In this document: one piece after another, positions 55,592 to 64,000 of the stretch
How positions within the stretch are numbered: position 1 is the first letter of the stretch
Layout of the letters: every line of letters begins with the position of its first letter
From: Dactylonectria macrodidyma
Lineage: Eukaryota > Ascomycota > Sordariomycetes > Hypocreales > Nectriaceae
Assembly: GCA_020744425.1 (NCBI GenBank)
Contig: JAGMUV010000056.1
Coordinates: 62,001-126,000 of the forward strand
Reading direction: 5' to 3'
Length of the DNA stretch: 64,000 bases
The notes under the pieces: generated by a model
Seen by the model: only the letters and a program-made list of their open reading frames with translations
What the model was told of the DNA's origin: nothing
Databases searched by the model: none
Program-made: the position numbers and the translations under genes

Positions 55592-56944
55592 TTAGACACA
55601 CCAGCGTTCAACATGCACGCCCTGGACGCGGTCGAGAACCTCAAAGTCTAGGCCGTCTTGGCGAAACGCGATGATGACCATGTCGAACTTCTGCTCCAAC
55701 GACTCCACGGTCCAGTCGCTTTCAGCCAGCCGGGCGATCTGAGGCACCGCCTCTTGCTTCACCAACGGATCCGCCCAGGCGACGTCGACCTTGGTTGTCA
55801 GCACCAGGCTCTTGGCCAGCTCCAGCCCGGGGGAGTTGGCCAGATGCGACTGCCCGCGCTTAAAGCCCATGCCCACGACGAGCACCCGCGGCCGCACTCC
55901 ATCGCGTGCCTCCGCGTATAGGCAGTCGACGGCGCGCTGTGCGACAGCCGCGGGACGTGTCATCATCTTCTCCGATGCCGCCTGGAGGAGCGGGAAAGGG
56001 CTGTTGGAGAGCAGATACCAAGGATTGACTGGGATGCAGTGTCCACCGACGCCGAGGCCCGGCGAGAAGGGTATATAGCCAAAGGGCTTGGTGGATGCAG
56101 CGCTGCAAACCTCAAACGGGTCGATGTTATGCCCGAGGCAAGCATCGGCCATCTCGTTGGCATAGGCGATGCAGACCATTCGCTGACAGTTCTCGTACAG
56201 CTTCATCATCTCAGCAACCTCAGGTCGCGAGACGGGAACCACCTTGTCAAAGCACTGGGAATAGAGTCTGGTGATGGCATCAAGTGAGCCTGGGGCAACA
56301 TCGTCCAGACCAGAGACGACCTTGGGAATGGCATGGGCAGGCGGTTCAACTCGGCCGGGATCGACGCGCTCTGGAGACATGCCGGCAAAGTATCCGCGCT
56401 CTTTGGCGAGCGGTCCAAGTAGCTCCCGGGTCATGCCAACCGCCACGGAACTCTCGACCACGACGGTCGCACCTCGTCGGGCATAGAGACCAAGGGCAGA
56501 CACTGCACTCTGGAGGTATGACGAATCAATGGTCTTGTCCGGGAGCAATAGCGTTGGCACCGAAATCAGGAAGTGGGTGGCTTCAGCCAGGTCGCAGGCC
56601 TTGGATGTGAATCGCGCTCTGCTGGCTGCGTCCTGCTTTTGTGCCAATTGCTGGGTTCTAGCTTCTGATACATCGAACCCAAGTACATTATAATTATTGG
56701 AGAAGACGCTCACAAGGTGCTCGCCAACATAGCCAACGCCAATGACGGCGACGAGCGGTTCCGTGTTCTTGTCGATGGAGCCTAGGACTGGCTGAGGGAA
56801 TGGATCTTCTGTCTCTGAGATCTCGCTGGGAGTAGTGATATCGTAGTATCCTTGATCAGAGAAGCTCCATGGCTTGGAGTCAGCATTACGAGAGATTAAG
56901 GGAAGCCCCTGAGTAAGGAGACTTTGGGAGAGGAGTTGGGTCAT
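55592..56944 (-). CDS. UDP-sugar 6-dehydrogenase (WbpA/UDP-GlcNAc-dehydrogenase-like)
   Basis: 450 residues, one exon. The NAD-binding Rossmann motif is VAVIGVGYVGEHLV (about 66). The UDP-glucose/GDP-mannose dehydrogenase hallmarks follow: MSPERVDPGRVEPPAHAIPK, the central helix EMMKLYENCQRMVCIAYANE, and the catalytic Cys in GLGVGGHCIPVNPWYLL (Cys about 302), then VLVVGMGFKRG in the C-terminal domain. It oxidises the C6 of a UDP-hexose to a uronic acid using two NAD. The 'SPERVDPG...KPFGYIPFSPGLGVGGHCIP' wording resembles UDP-N-acetylhexosamine dehydrogenases more than UDP-glucose dehydrogenase; the substrate is inferred. About 60 extra residues precede the Rossmann fold. Chitin-related genes are the next neighbours. 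Confidence 0.92.
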   Translation of the reverse strand: MTQLLSQSLLTQGLPLISRNADSKPWSFSDQGYYDITTPSEISETEDPFPQPVLGSIDKNTEPLVAVIGVGYVGEHLVSVFSNNYNVLGFDVSEARTQQLAQKQDAASRARFTSKACDLAEATHFLISVPTLLLPDKTIDSSYLQSAVSALGLYARRGATVVVESSVAVGMTRELLGPLAKERGYFAGMSPERVDPGRVEPPAHAIPKVVSGLDDVAPGSLDAITRLYSQCFDKVVPVSRPEVAEMMKLYENCQRMVCIAYANEMADACLGHNIDPFEVCSAASTKPFGYIPFSPGLGVGGHCIPVNPWYLLSNSPFPLLQAASEKMMTRPAAVAQRAVDCLYAEARDGVRPRVLVVGMGFKRGQSHLANSPGLELAKSLVLTTKVDVAWADPLVKQEAVPQIARLAESDWTVESLEQKFDMVIIAFRQDGLDFEVLDRVQGVHVERWCV

Positions 56945-58572
56945 GATTGAAACGATTGACGAAGGTCTATTAACGAACGAGAGGTGAGCGGTGCTCGGAA
57001 TTCAACGGGGCCCCAGGGCAAGATATCCAAAGACCGAGGAGCTGACGAGGGGCTAGTGACTTGACGGGGGGCGCAGTTACGCAGTGATTACTTCCAGAGA
57101 TCACAATATAGCCCAGAGACGGGGAGCGACTTCTTGCGTGATGGGCAGCCTCGCCAGGTCGAGTAGAAGGAGTGTGATGATCCGACGCCACGAATTCTCC
57201 ATACTATCTCAACAACACTGATCGCCAGGGGTGTTGACAGTGGGTCCCGCTCGTAGATCTGCGACAGGGATCTGTGCCAAGGTACTTGGATCGAGCCGAC
57301 TGGCTGGGAAAAGCCTGAATCTAGCCGAACGATGTTAGTGTACAAGCTCCATGTACCATGTACTGGTGCATGGTTCGGCCGCAAGCCTCCCTCTCCACGG
57401 CACCGTCCCTTCATCTCGGCCGGCCGCACGTGGACGGGAATATGCTTACTTCATTAGTATTGCCTAGGACGAAAATTCAGGAACGGGGCATTGTGCGGGC
57501 GCCTCTGTCATAAAATGGCGTCCAACTGCAGTTACTGATCCTAGCCACTGAGGAGTTTATCGCAGCCACCACCTCCTCGGTAAGCATGATATTTGGCAGA
57601 TCCAGGGATCGGAATTAATACGGTTGGGTTGTCGCGGCCGTTCGCGCCGGAACACCGAAAGTGGCTGGTAGCACAGCAACAAATGGAGATGTTACGTCAA
57701 CGTGGTGTCATGCTAAGCAGGAGAGATGTCATTGCCCCTTTCTCTAACATGCATCTCCCGCCCAGAGGATCATAGAATTTTCCGCGCGATGCTGATGGGG
57801 AAAACTCGAGCCGTGGCGGCCTTCCAGGTCGGCCTGCGAGGTGTGACTGGGGTGGGTGCCATTGCCCGTGCATGGACGTGCGCAGCTCAAGCTAGGCGTT
57901 CTCAGTGCAGGATGCCACACAACAAAAAAAAAAAAAGTGGGATCAAGCAACCTCCGACGGATGCTCAGCTCCGCAGTGAGCTGGTCAAGGGCCGCCAACT
58001 GTATGGTTGGGATGCAAAGTGCATGCTATATTTGTTTTTGTGATGTGATGGATCTATCGATGCTAATGAGTGGACTAAGGTGACATACCTTCACACCCCC
58101 TCCCGCGCCCCCCCTTGCTCGCAGCTCATAGCCACCGCGTCAGCTCAGACGCGATGGCCAATGCAGCAGGCTGACGAGGCCTTTCGCGCATTGATCCCAG
58201 GCGGATAATAAAATCAATAGTCAAGTCCACAACGGAATTCAGCATGGCCTCTGGAGACTAGGTGAGAAAACCGAAAATGGCTAGTTATTGTTAGCCACAA
58301 GCGCCCGGATTCCGAGACCCCAGACCGCCAGGCCAACATAGAAGCCTTGGCTGTTGATTTTCTCGTGTTCAGGCTAGGTGGCCCATACCACTGGCTCCCT
58401 TGGTGATTTTATTCTCCATCAGCTCGAGCGTTATGCATGTTAGTGTACCTATGTAAATAGAGTCTCTGTCCTCCATCCAGCATTGCCGGTGCTCTCCCTA
58501 CCACTCGTCCTTCCCCACCATTCGTTTTTTACTTGAAGTTGCTTCACGCTTTCTCACAAAGTTCACGTCAAG
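56945..58572. other. Shared upstream region of two divergent genes
   Basis: Divergent spacer between the dehydrogenase (minus) and the chitin deacetylase (plus). No gene recognised. An A12 run is at 57925-57936. Bases 58420-58572 are CT-rich as in fungal 5' leaders. Confidence 0.5.
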
Positions 58573-60332
58573 ATGAAGGCCGTCATGTCCACTACTCTTG
58601 CTTTCTTTTTGCTCAATGCCGGTGCGGCCCTCGCGGGTCCAGCCATGGCTGGGTTTCTTAGCCCGAGAAACGCTATTCTGCAAGCGCGTGCTGTCGGGAA
58701 CGAGTGTGGTGTTGGGATCGGATCATGTGACCCAGGCTCCTGCTGCTCGGGGAGCGGCAACTGTGGTACGACGGAGGACTACTGCGATGGATCGAGTTGC
58801 CAGTTGGATTACAGCGACTCCTGTGACACTTTGTAAGGCTCTCCGGGATCTAGGGAAGGCAGAGATGCGGCGCAGTAGCTAACATCTAGAACGCAGCATC
58901 GGCCCTGGCGGGACGAGCACCGAGAGCATTGCCCGGCCCAAGATCGGCGATGTTCCCTACGGTATGTTTTATAACCCCAATGATGCGATGCCTTCCATCA
59001 CAGATGACTAACAGCACAATGACAGGCAGCCTCATCACGACTTGCACCGAGCCTGGCATGATCGCGCTCACATTTGATGACGGCCCGTACACTTACACCA
59101 CTGAGATCTTGGATGTCTTGGAGGAGTACGACGTCAAGGCGACCTTCCTGATTACCGGAAACAACAGGGGCAAGGGTCACATTGATGACTCTTCCTTGGA
59201 CTGGCCTGGCGTGCTTCGTCGCATGTATGCCGCCGGTCATCACATTGCCAGCCACACGTGGACTCATCGCGACCTTAACAAGGTCAACAGCACCATCAAG
59301 AGGACGGAGATGATTTACAATGAGATGGCTCTCCGCAACATCTTCGGGTGGATCCCCACTTACATGCGACCTCCTTACCTGGAGTGCAGCGCAAGCTCGG
59401 GCTGCCAGTCTGTGATGAACGAGCTCGGCTACCACGTCATCAGCACTAATCTTGACACCAAGGATTGGAAGTATGGCTCTTCCGAGTTGATCCAGAATGC
59501 TAAGGATCGATACTCTGCCGGCGTGTCGAGTGATGCTGACAGCAACTCGTACATTGTCCTGGCCCACGACGTGCACGAGCAGACCGTCACGAACCTGACT
59601 GCTTATATGATTAAGACGGCCCAGGACCGCGGATACAAGCTTGTGACGGTCGGCGAGTGCCTTGGTGACCCCGCGGAGAACTGGTATCGCAGTGCTCCGA
59701 GTGGCACGGCTAGTCCAACTAGCATTCCCAGCGCCGGCGCCTCGTCGACCAGATCGCCATCTTCCAGCTCTGCCACGTCGACGAGCGGAATTGTGATTTC
59801 GCCCAACCAGCAGTGTGGCGGCAACACGGGCTACACCTGCATTGGCTCGGGCTTCGGCAACTGCTGCTCCTACTACGGCTACTGGTAAGTCTTGTCGAGG
59901 GTGGATGATTCAACCTCGTGCATGCACATGTTGCCTGCTCCCCACATCCTACCCTGCTGTTGTAACCTGGAGGCCAAACTAACGGCTTTCTTTTCTTTTC
60001 AGTGGCTCGAAGAGTACTCACTGCGGCACTGGTTGCGACACCGACTTTGGTGAGTGCAACCCAACTTCAGAGGATGTCACCGACACGGCCAACGGCCTCT
60101 GCGGATCAGCATTTGACGCCACCTGCGCCAACTATGGCACCAAGACCTGCTGCTCGCAGTATGGCTTCTGGTAAGCACCATTCCCCCGTATGCTTGGTGG
60201 CTGAGATCGCAATCGGTGACGTTCCGAACTCCGTTCAAACGGCAGTGCGCTAACTGACGATCTCTCTGTAGCGGTAGCAGTACTGCTCACTGTGGGGCTG
60301 GCTGCCAGAGCGGCTATGGAACCTGTAACTGA
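58573..60332 (+). CDS. Chitin deacetylase, CE4 domain with three CBM18 chitin-binding modules
   Basis: Exons 58573-58832, 58897-58961, 59026-59884, 60003-60170 and 60272-60332 join in frame to 470 residues. A signal peptide (MKAVMSTTLAFFLLNAGAALA) leads to one CBM18 (NECGVGIGSCDPGSCCSGSG). The NodB/CE4 deacetylase follows with metal and catalytic motifs TFDDGPYTYT, SHTWTHRDL, MRPPYLE and LAHDVHEQ. A Ser/Thr/Pro-rich linker (about 360-385) then leads to two CBM18 modules (QQCGGNTGYTCIGSGFGNCC..., GLCGSAFDATCANYGTKTCC...). The last two introns fall inside the two C-terminal CBM18 modules, each just before a Cys codon's last base. The enzyme removes acetyl groups from chitin in the wall, giving chitosan, and is secreted. 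All CE4 residues are present. Confidence 0.95.
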
Positions 60333-62290
60333 GACGCGGGATCGTGTTAGGGCCCTAGTGCGTACGTCAAGCCCTCTTTAGATTCCTTTCTCCGGGACGG
60401 GCAGGGCTTGCGGGAGCCGGTGTGGCGCCACCCGCACTTCGGGGGTCACGGAAACGGAACTGGGGGCAACTTTTGTCTCTCATTAGCCTTAGCCCGCAAG
60501 TCGCAACCGACTACTATAGCGCGTTGGCCAGTCCAATTTTAGTTTAATGCCATAGGCTTTATGCTTAATGTTTCGTTTCAGATATATCACTCGCTTAAGC
60601 TGGCTGCGAGCCTCCGATGCTCCATCGCGGCTCCATCGAGCCTCGATTTTGTACTCCGACCGATCCTTGCTGGCTTCCCCACTTCTCGGACTTCCCCAGC
60701 CAGCAGAAATGCCGTCAAGATCCTGGTCTGGCGGCCGCTCCTTGGGGGCGCGCGGGGGCTCCCCGGCGGGTCGCGGGCGGTGGGTTGACGGTCGTTGGTG
60801 TTGAGAAGCGCTTGGATGCGCTCACGTTCCGCCTAGGCTGCGTGTCGCGTACTGGTGTACATGTACATGCTCGACACGAACCCCTTCGCATGCTCCTGCA
60901 AGGCCCACGGACCGATCCTGATGTTGAGCAAATTGATCTGCGCGCGGGACGCCATGAAGCGCACAGGCCTGGTAGTAGTAGACTTCGGTGAGGTTGGGCC
61001 TCATCAAAATTTGGGCTTTGGCCGCGTTCGTTGCTTTGCAAAATGTAACTTAGAGGCGAGGACGAACCCGGGGTGGAAATATTGAATAGCGGGTAAGCAC
61101 TAACACGACTAACTGTCCCCGTCGTGGACCAACAAGAACCTAGTGTCCAGCCAGGCTGCTTGCTGTTTCCGTGACAATCCCTCGTATTTCGGTGAATTTT
61201 CCAGGCCCAAAAAGTGTTCGTCGGCAGATGGACATGAGATCCGGATGTGCGGTCAAAATAATCGACCTTGGGACGGTGTTGGATCCCGTACACGTTGCCC
61301 GGACCACAGTGGTGATTTGAGCCTGGGATACCTCGCTGTCCGCCATCCTACGCATCCATCCATGTAGGATGCGAATTGTATGGACCCGCTGAATAAACCC
61401 ATGCCATCCAACGGACTGAATCATCTCATACCCCATACCTGTCCGCACCGAAGCCGCGAAGGAGAGTGGCAAAGATGGCTGACGGCAGGCGTTAAACAGC
61501 GGCTGAGAGGAAGGGGCGTGTGTGATTCTTTTGGCGGCATCGTCCATCTCACCATATCCCCAAGGGCATACTATTTTACCCCATGGCGCGAGGGACAGCA
61601 GTATGCAGCATTAGCCCCAGTGAGGCCCCTTCTGGCTGGCTGGCTGGGGAGAACGGAGCTGAGGGTTCGTATTAGGCGGCCGAGAGATGGGGTGTGATGG
61701 ATGCGCTGTCGTGCTTTGTGCCGGGGCCATCTCGAAGGGGGCACTTGGCCTGAAGCCGGCGCAATGGCTCTCGTTGAGGTGTCCCGAGCGGGGACCTGGG
61801 TGTATTGCAAGGACCTGGCCTTGCAGGATCTCGAGCACGTCGAAGTCTTCTGGTTGCCGGGGCCGTCGCCTTGCTCCGCGGTCCCAGATCCTGCTATAGC
61901 TTCGCTCTCCCCCGGCTTCCCTTCCCTTCTCTCCTGGCCTTCCCTTGCTGCTCAACCCCCATCACTCGCTCGAGTTTGATCCCCATCTGGCCCCAGGGAA
62001 TCCCTTCCCTCAGTCGTATATTGCGACCCTACCCATCGTTGCTACTGTCGTTCCGATCTTCTGTCGTTGTTGTCGTCGTTTGTTTCTTGTTGTGTCCGGT
62101 TCTGTCTCACGCACACAACATCCCACTCGCTTCGTCGACGTCCGACGTCCTGTCACCTGCTTCAGCATAGCTATCCGTTGCTGTGCTCTGTAAGGGCCTG
62201 GACCTCACCCAGCGGAGCTGTTTATGTCTCTGGGAGGCGCATCTTCGTCCACCTCAACACCTCGACCACCTGGCCGGTGCCATCGTCGCA
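60333..62290. other. Intergenic; 5' region of the chitin synthase gene
   Basis: No gene recognised between the deacetylase stop and the synthase ATG. From about 61900 to 62120 the plus strand is rich in CT (for example 'ctctcccccggcttcccttc'), typical of promoters and leaders of well-expressed fungal genes. Short frames there are likely chance or upstream ORFs. Confidence 0.5.
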
Positions 62291-64000
62291 ATGAATACTC
62301 CTCGCCTACCAACCCCCAATGAGGAGTCGGCTGCATCCTCCTCTGAACGGGATAATAGGATGGACCGCAATGGCCCTCCTGTTTCCTACAACCAGCCTGC
62401 CCAGCATCAACTGCCACTCAGTGGCCACACCTCCCAAGACTCAGTGAATATCCCCGTCTCTTTCCCAAATCTCAGCATCAGTGCGGTGTCACGAGCCATC
62501 GCTAACACTGTCCCAGTTCGTGATTCGGGGTATCAATGGCAGCTTCGCGCCGGGGGCGCAGACGCCGCGCTCGGGCGTCACCCACCTCTCCTGGTTGTCG
62601 CAGGTTGTCGACTCGAACATGTCCTTCACGTCCTCGGTCCAACAAGAAGAAGCCAAGCTGCGATGGGACTCGGACGAGGAGCTCAAAAAGATGTCCAAGG
62701 AAGTGCTCCGCCTCCAGAAATGGGCTCTCATCTCCGGTCTCGTCATGCTCAATGGCGCCCTCATTTACGTCGGATACATGTATAGCGAGGTGTACTACTT
62801 ATTCCTGGTCCTCCTCAGCTCCAACACGATGCTCCAGGCCTTGATGTGTATCTGCATCGTGCTACACTGGTTCGTCACCCATGTGCTCCTGTTCTGGTGG
62901 CACCCCAAGGAGAACATCCCCGATGAGCCGGAGAAGATGGTTATGTTGCTGCCTTGCTACAACGAGACGTATGAGGAGCTGACCCGCTCGCTCAACTCGT
63001 TGATCGCCCAAAAGAACATTAGCAACCACCCCCGAGTCATCTTCATCGTCGTTGACGGCAATGTCCGTGGCCCTGGCATGGAGAAAACCACCCAGGACTA
63101 CCTCCTTGAAGATATCCTAGAGCCTGGCCCATCTCGGTTCTTCGAAAACGGATATCGTGCTCGCGACGGCCTGTTCATGCCCGTCAAGACCCAGACCGGA
63201 CTCTATAAGGGCATTCCGTACGTCTTCGTCGGCAAGCGGTACAACCAGGGTAAGCGCGACAGTCTGTGTTTCGCTCGTTCGTTCCTGTACCACTTTAAGC
63301 AGCGCTCCGAGAACATCGTCACCATGTTCAACAACGAGCTCTTTGAGTACCTCGGCAACAACTTCGTCCAGGGTGGCGTTGACAACATCGACTACCTCTG
63401 CGGCATGGACGCCGACACCGTATTCGATGACTACTGTGTCTGGGAGATGCTCAGGGAGGTCCGGAAGAACCCCAAGGTCGTCGGTGTGTGTGGCCACGTC
63501 TGCGTCGACTACGACGGCCACAACTGGGGCTGGTGGTCGCTATATCAGTCTGTCGAGTACTCCCAAACCCAAGGTCTCCGTCGCATGTTCCAGTCGCGTA
63601 TCACCGGCAAGGTCAATTGTCTCCCTGGTTGCTGTCAGCTTATTCGCGTCGACGAGGCCACGTTCGGTGATTCCGTACTCCGCGAGCGATTTGGTTACTG
63701 CCCCAAGCCTAATGACGTCATGACCCAGCACATCATGGGCAACTACTCCGAGGACAGCATCCATGCGTCCATCATCTTCAGTCTCTTCCCTGCCAAGCAG
63801 ACGGCGCAGGCCCTTCGTGCAAAGGCCTTCACCATCGTCCCTCAAACCTGGAAGGTGTTCCTGTCGCAGCGAAAGCGTTGGGCCTTAGGTAGTATTTCGA
63901 ACGAGTTCGTCATGATTTTCCGACCGGGTATCATCCTCATCGAGCGGTTGCAAAGCATCATCACCGTCATCACCTGGGCCATCACACCCTTCATCATCGC
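62291..64000 (+). CDS. Chitin synthase-like GT2 glycosyltransferase (3' end outside the window)
   Basis: Exon 1 is 62291-62443 (MNTPRLPTPNEESAASSSER...). An intron 62444-62516 (GTGAAT donor, CTAAC branch, CCAG) leads to FVIRGINGSFAPGAQTPRSG, open to the window end (about 545 residues seen). Two N-terminal membrane segments (WALISGLVMLNGALIYVGYM; YYLFLVLLSSNTMLQALMCI) precede the GT2 domain: MVMLLPCYNETYEEL, IFIVVDGNVRG, YLCGMDADTVFDD (metal-binding DAD), LPGCCQLIRVDE and LSQRKRWALGS (QxxRW). It polymerises UDP-GlcNAc, or a related UDP-sugar, across the plasma membrane. It lacks a myosin motor in the seen part. The QRKRWALGS wording and short N-terminus suggest one of the divergent chitin synthase classes (VI/VII-like); the class is not certain. 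Confidence 0.9.

Noticed and set aside
55658..56610. Plus-strand ORFs opposite the UDP-sugar dehydrogenase
   Set aside because: Antisense shadows of a GC-rich gene whose minus-strand product is complete and recognisable.
58998..59576. 192-residue minus ORF opposite the chitin deacetylase
   Set aside because: Antisense of the CE4 exon, without recognisable motifs.
60715..61547. Minus-strand ORFs between the deacetylase and the chitin synthase
   Set aside because: Composition is irregular, no motif or clean intron found, and they overlap equally long plus-strand frames.

Overview
The window is nuclear DNA of a filamentous ascomycete (Pezizomycotina). The reasons are many short introns (about 45-118 nt) with GTRAGT-type donors and CTAAC/CTGAC branch sites, fungal STAND/NLR architectures (alpha/beta-hydrolase-NB-ARC-TPR, patatin-NB-ARC-TPR, SesA-NACHT-ankyrin), a chitin synthase, a CBM18 chitin deacetylase, and fungal transposon families, some with C-to-T type stop codons resembling RIP. 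I cannot name the genus. I see no rRNA, tRNA or CRISPR.

Layout. 0-1.5 kb: a Fot1/pogo transposase in one frame with nine stops. 1.5-6.9 kb: gene-poor decayed DNA with a DNA-ligase N-terminal fragment and one copy of a dispersed repeat. 6.9-10.7 kb: a broken membrane-anchored alpha/beta-hydrolase-NB-ARC-TPR gene. 11.1-16.9 kb: a complete, apparently young Ty1/copia element with identical 251-bp LTRs, abutting a decayed Helitron (16.9-20.0 kb) without a target duplication. 21.1-25.1 kb: a large imperfect inverted repeat enclosing NACHT and dynamin-GTPase relics. 25.4-30.4 kb: a SesA-NACHT-ankyrin gene. 32.2-34.4 kb: a deaminase-like gene cut by a Helitron Rep fragment. 35.9-40.3 kb: an intact patatin-NB-ARC-TPR gene with 15 perfect-period TPRs. 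41-46 kb: a small hypothetical gene, repeat copies and a broken membrane-protein gene. 47-49.3 kb: a PiggyBac element. 50.0 kb: a secreted KNH1-like protein. 50.9-53.5 kb: an NB-ARC gene fragment ended by a 5'-truncated LINE. 55.6-64 kb: a conserved-looking cell-wall block with a nucleotide-sugar dehydrogenase, a chitin deacetylase and a chitin synthase that runs off the window.

The most striking item is inside the SesA-NACHT-ankyrin gene. Between two halves of its ankyrin domain (28514-30150) lies a tandem array of 24 intron-like units, most exactly 65 nt, each with intact GT...AG. They are separated by 23 'exons' of exactly 3 nt (period 68). The flanking exons join in phase 0, so skipping all, including one, or including every triplet keeps the reading frame. 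The triplets vary strongly while the splice sites do not. Including a single triplet would restore the canonical 33-residue ankyrin spacing. This looks like an expanded intron/one-codon-microexon array in an immune-type receptor, and I know of no described equivalent; transcript data would be decisive.

Overall the first 53 kb read as a transposon-rich accessory island where NLR-type incompatibility/defence genes accumulate, duplicate and decay. The last 9 kb read as ordinary chromosomal cell-wall genes.
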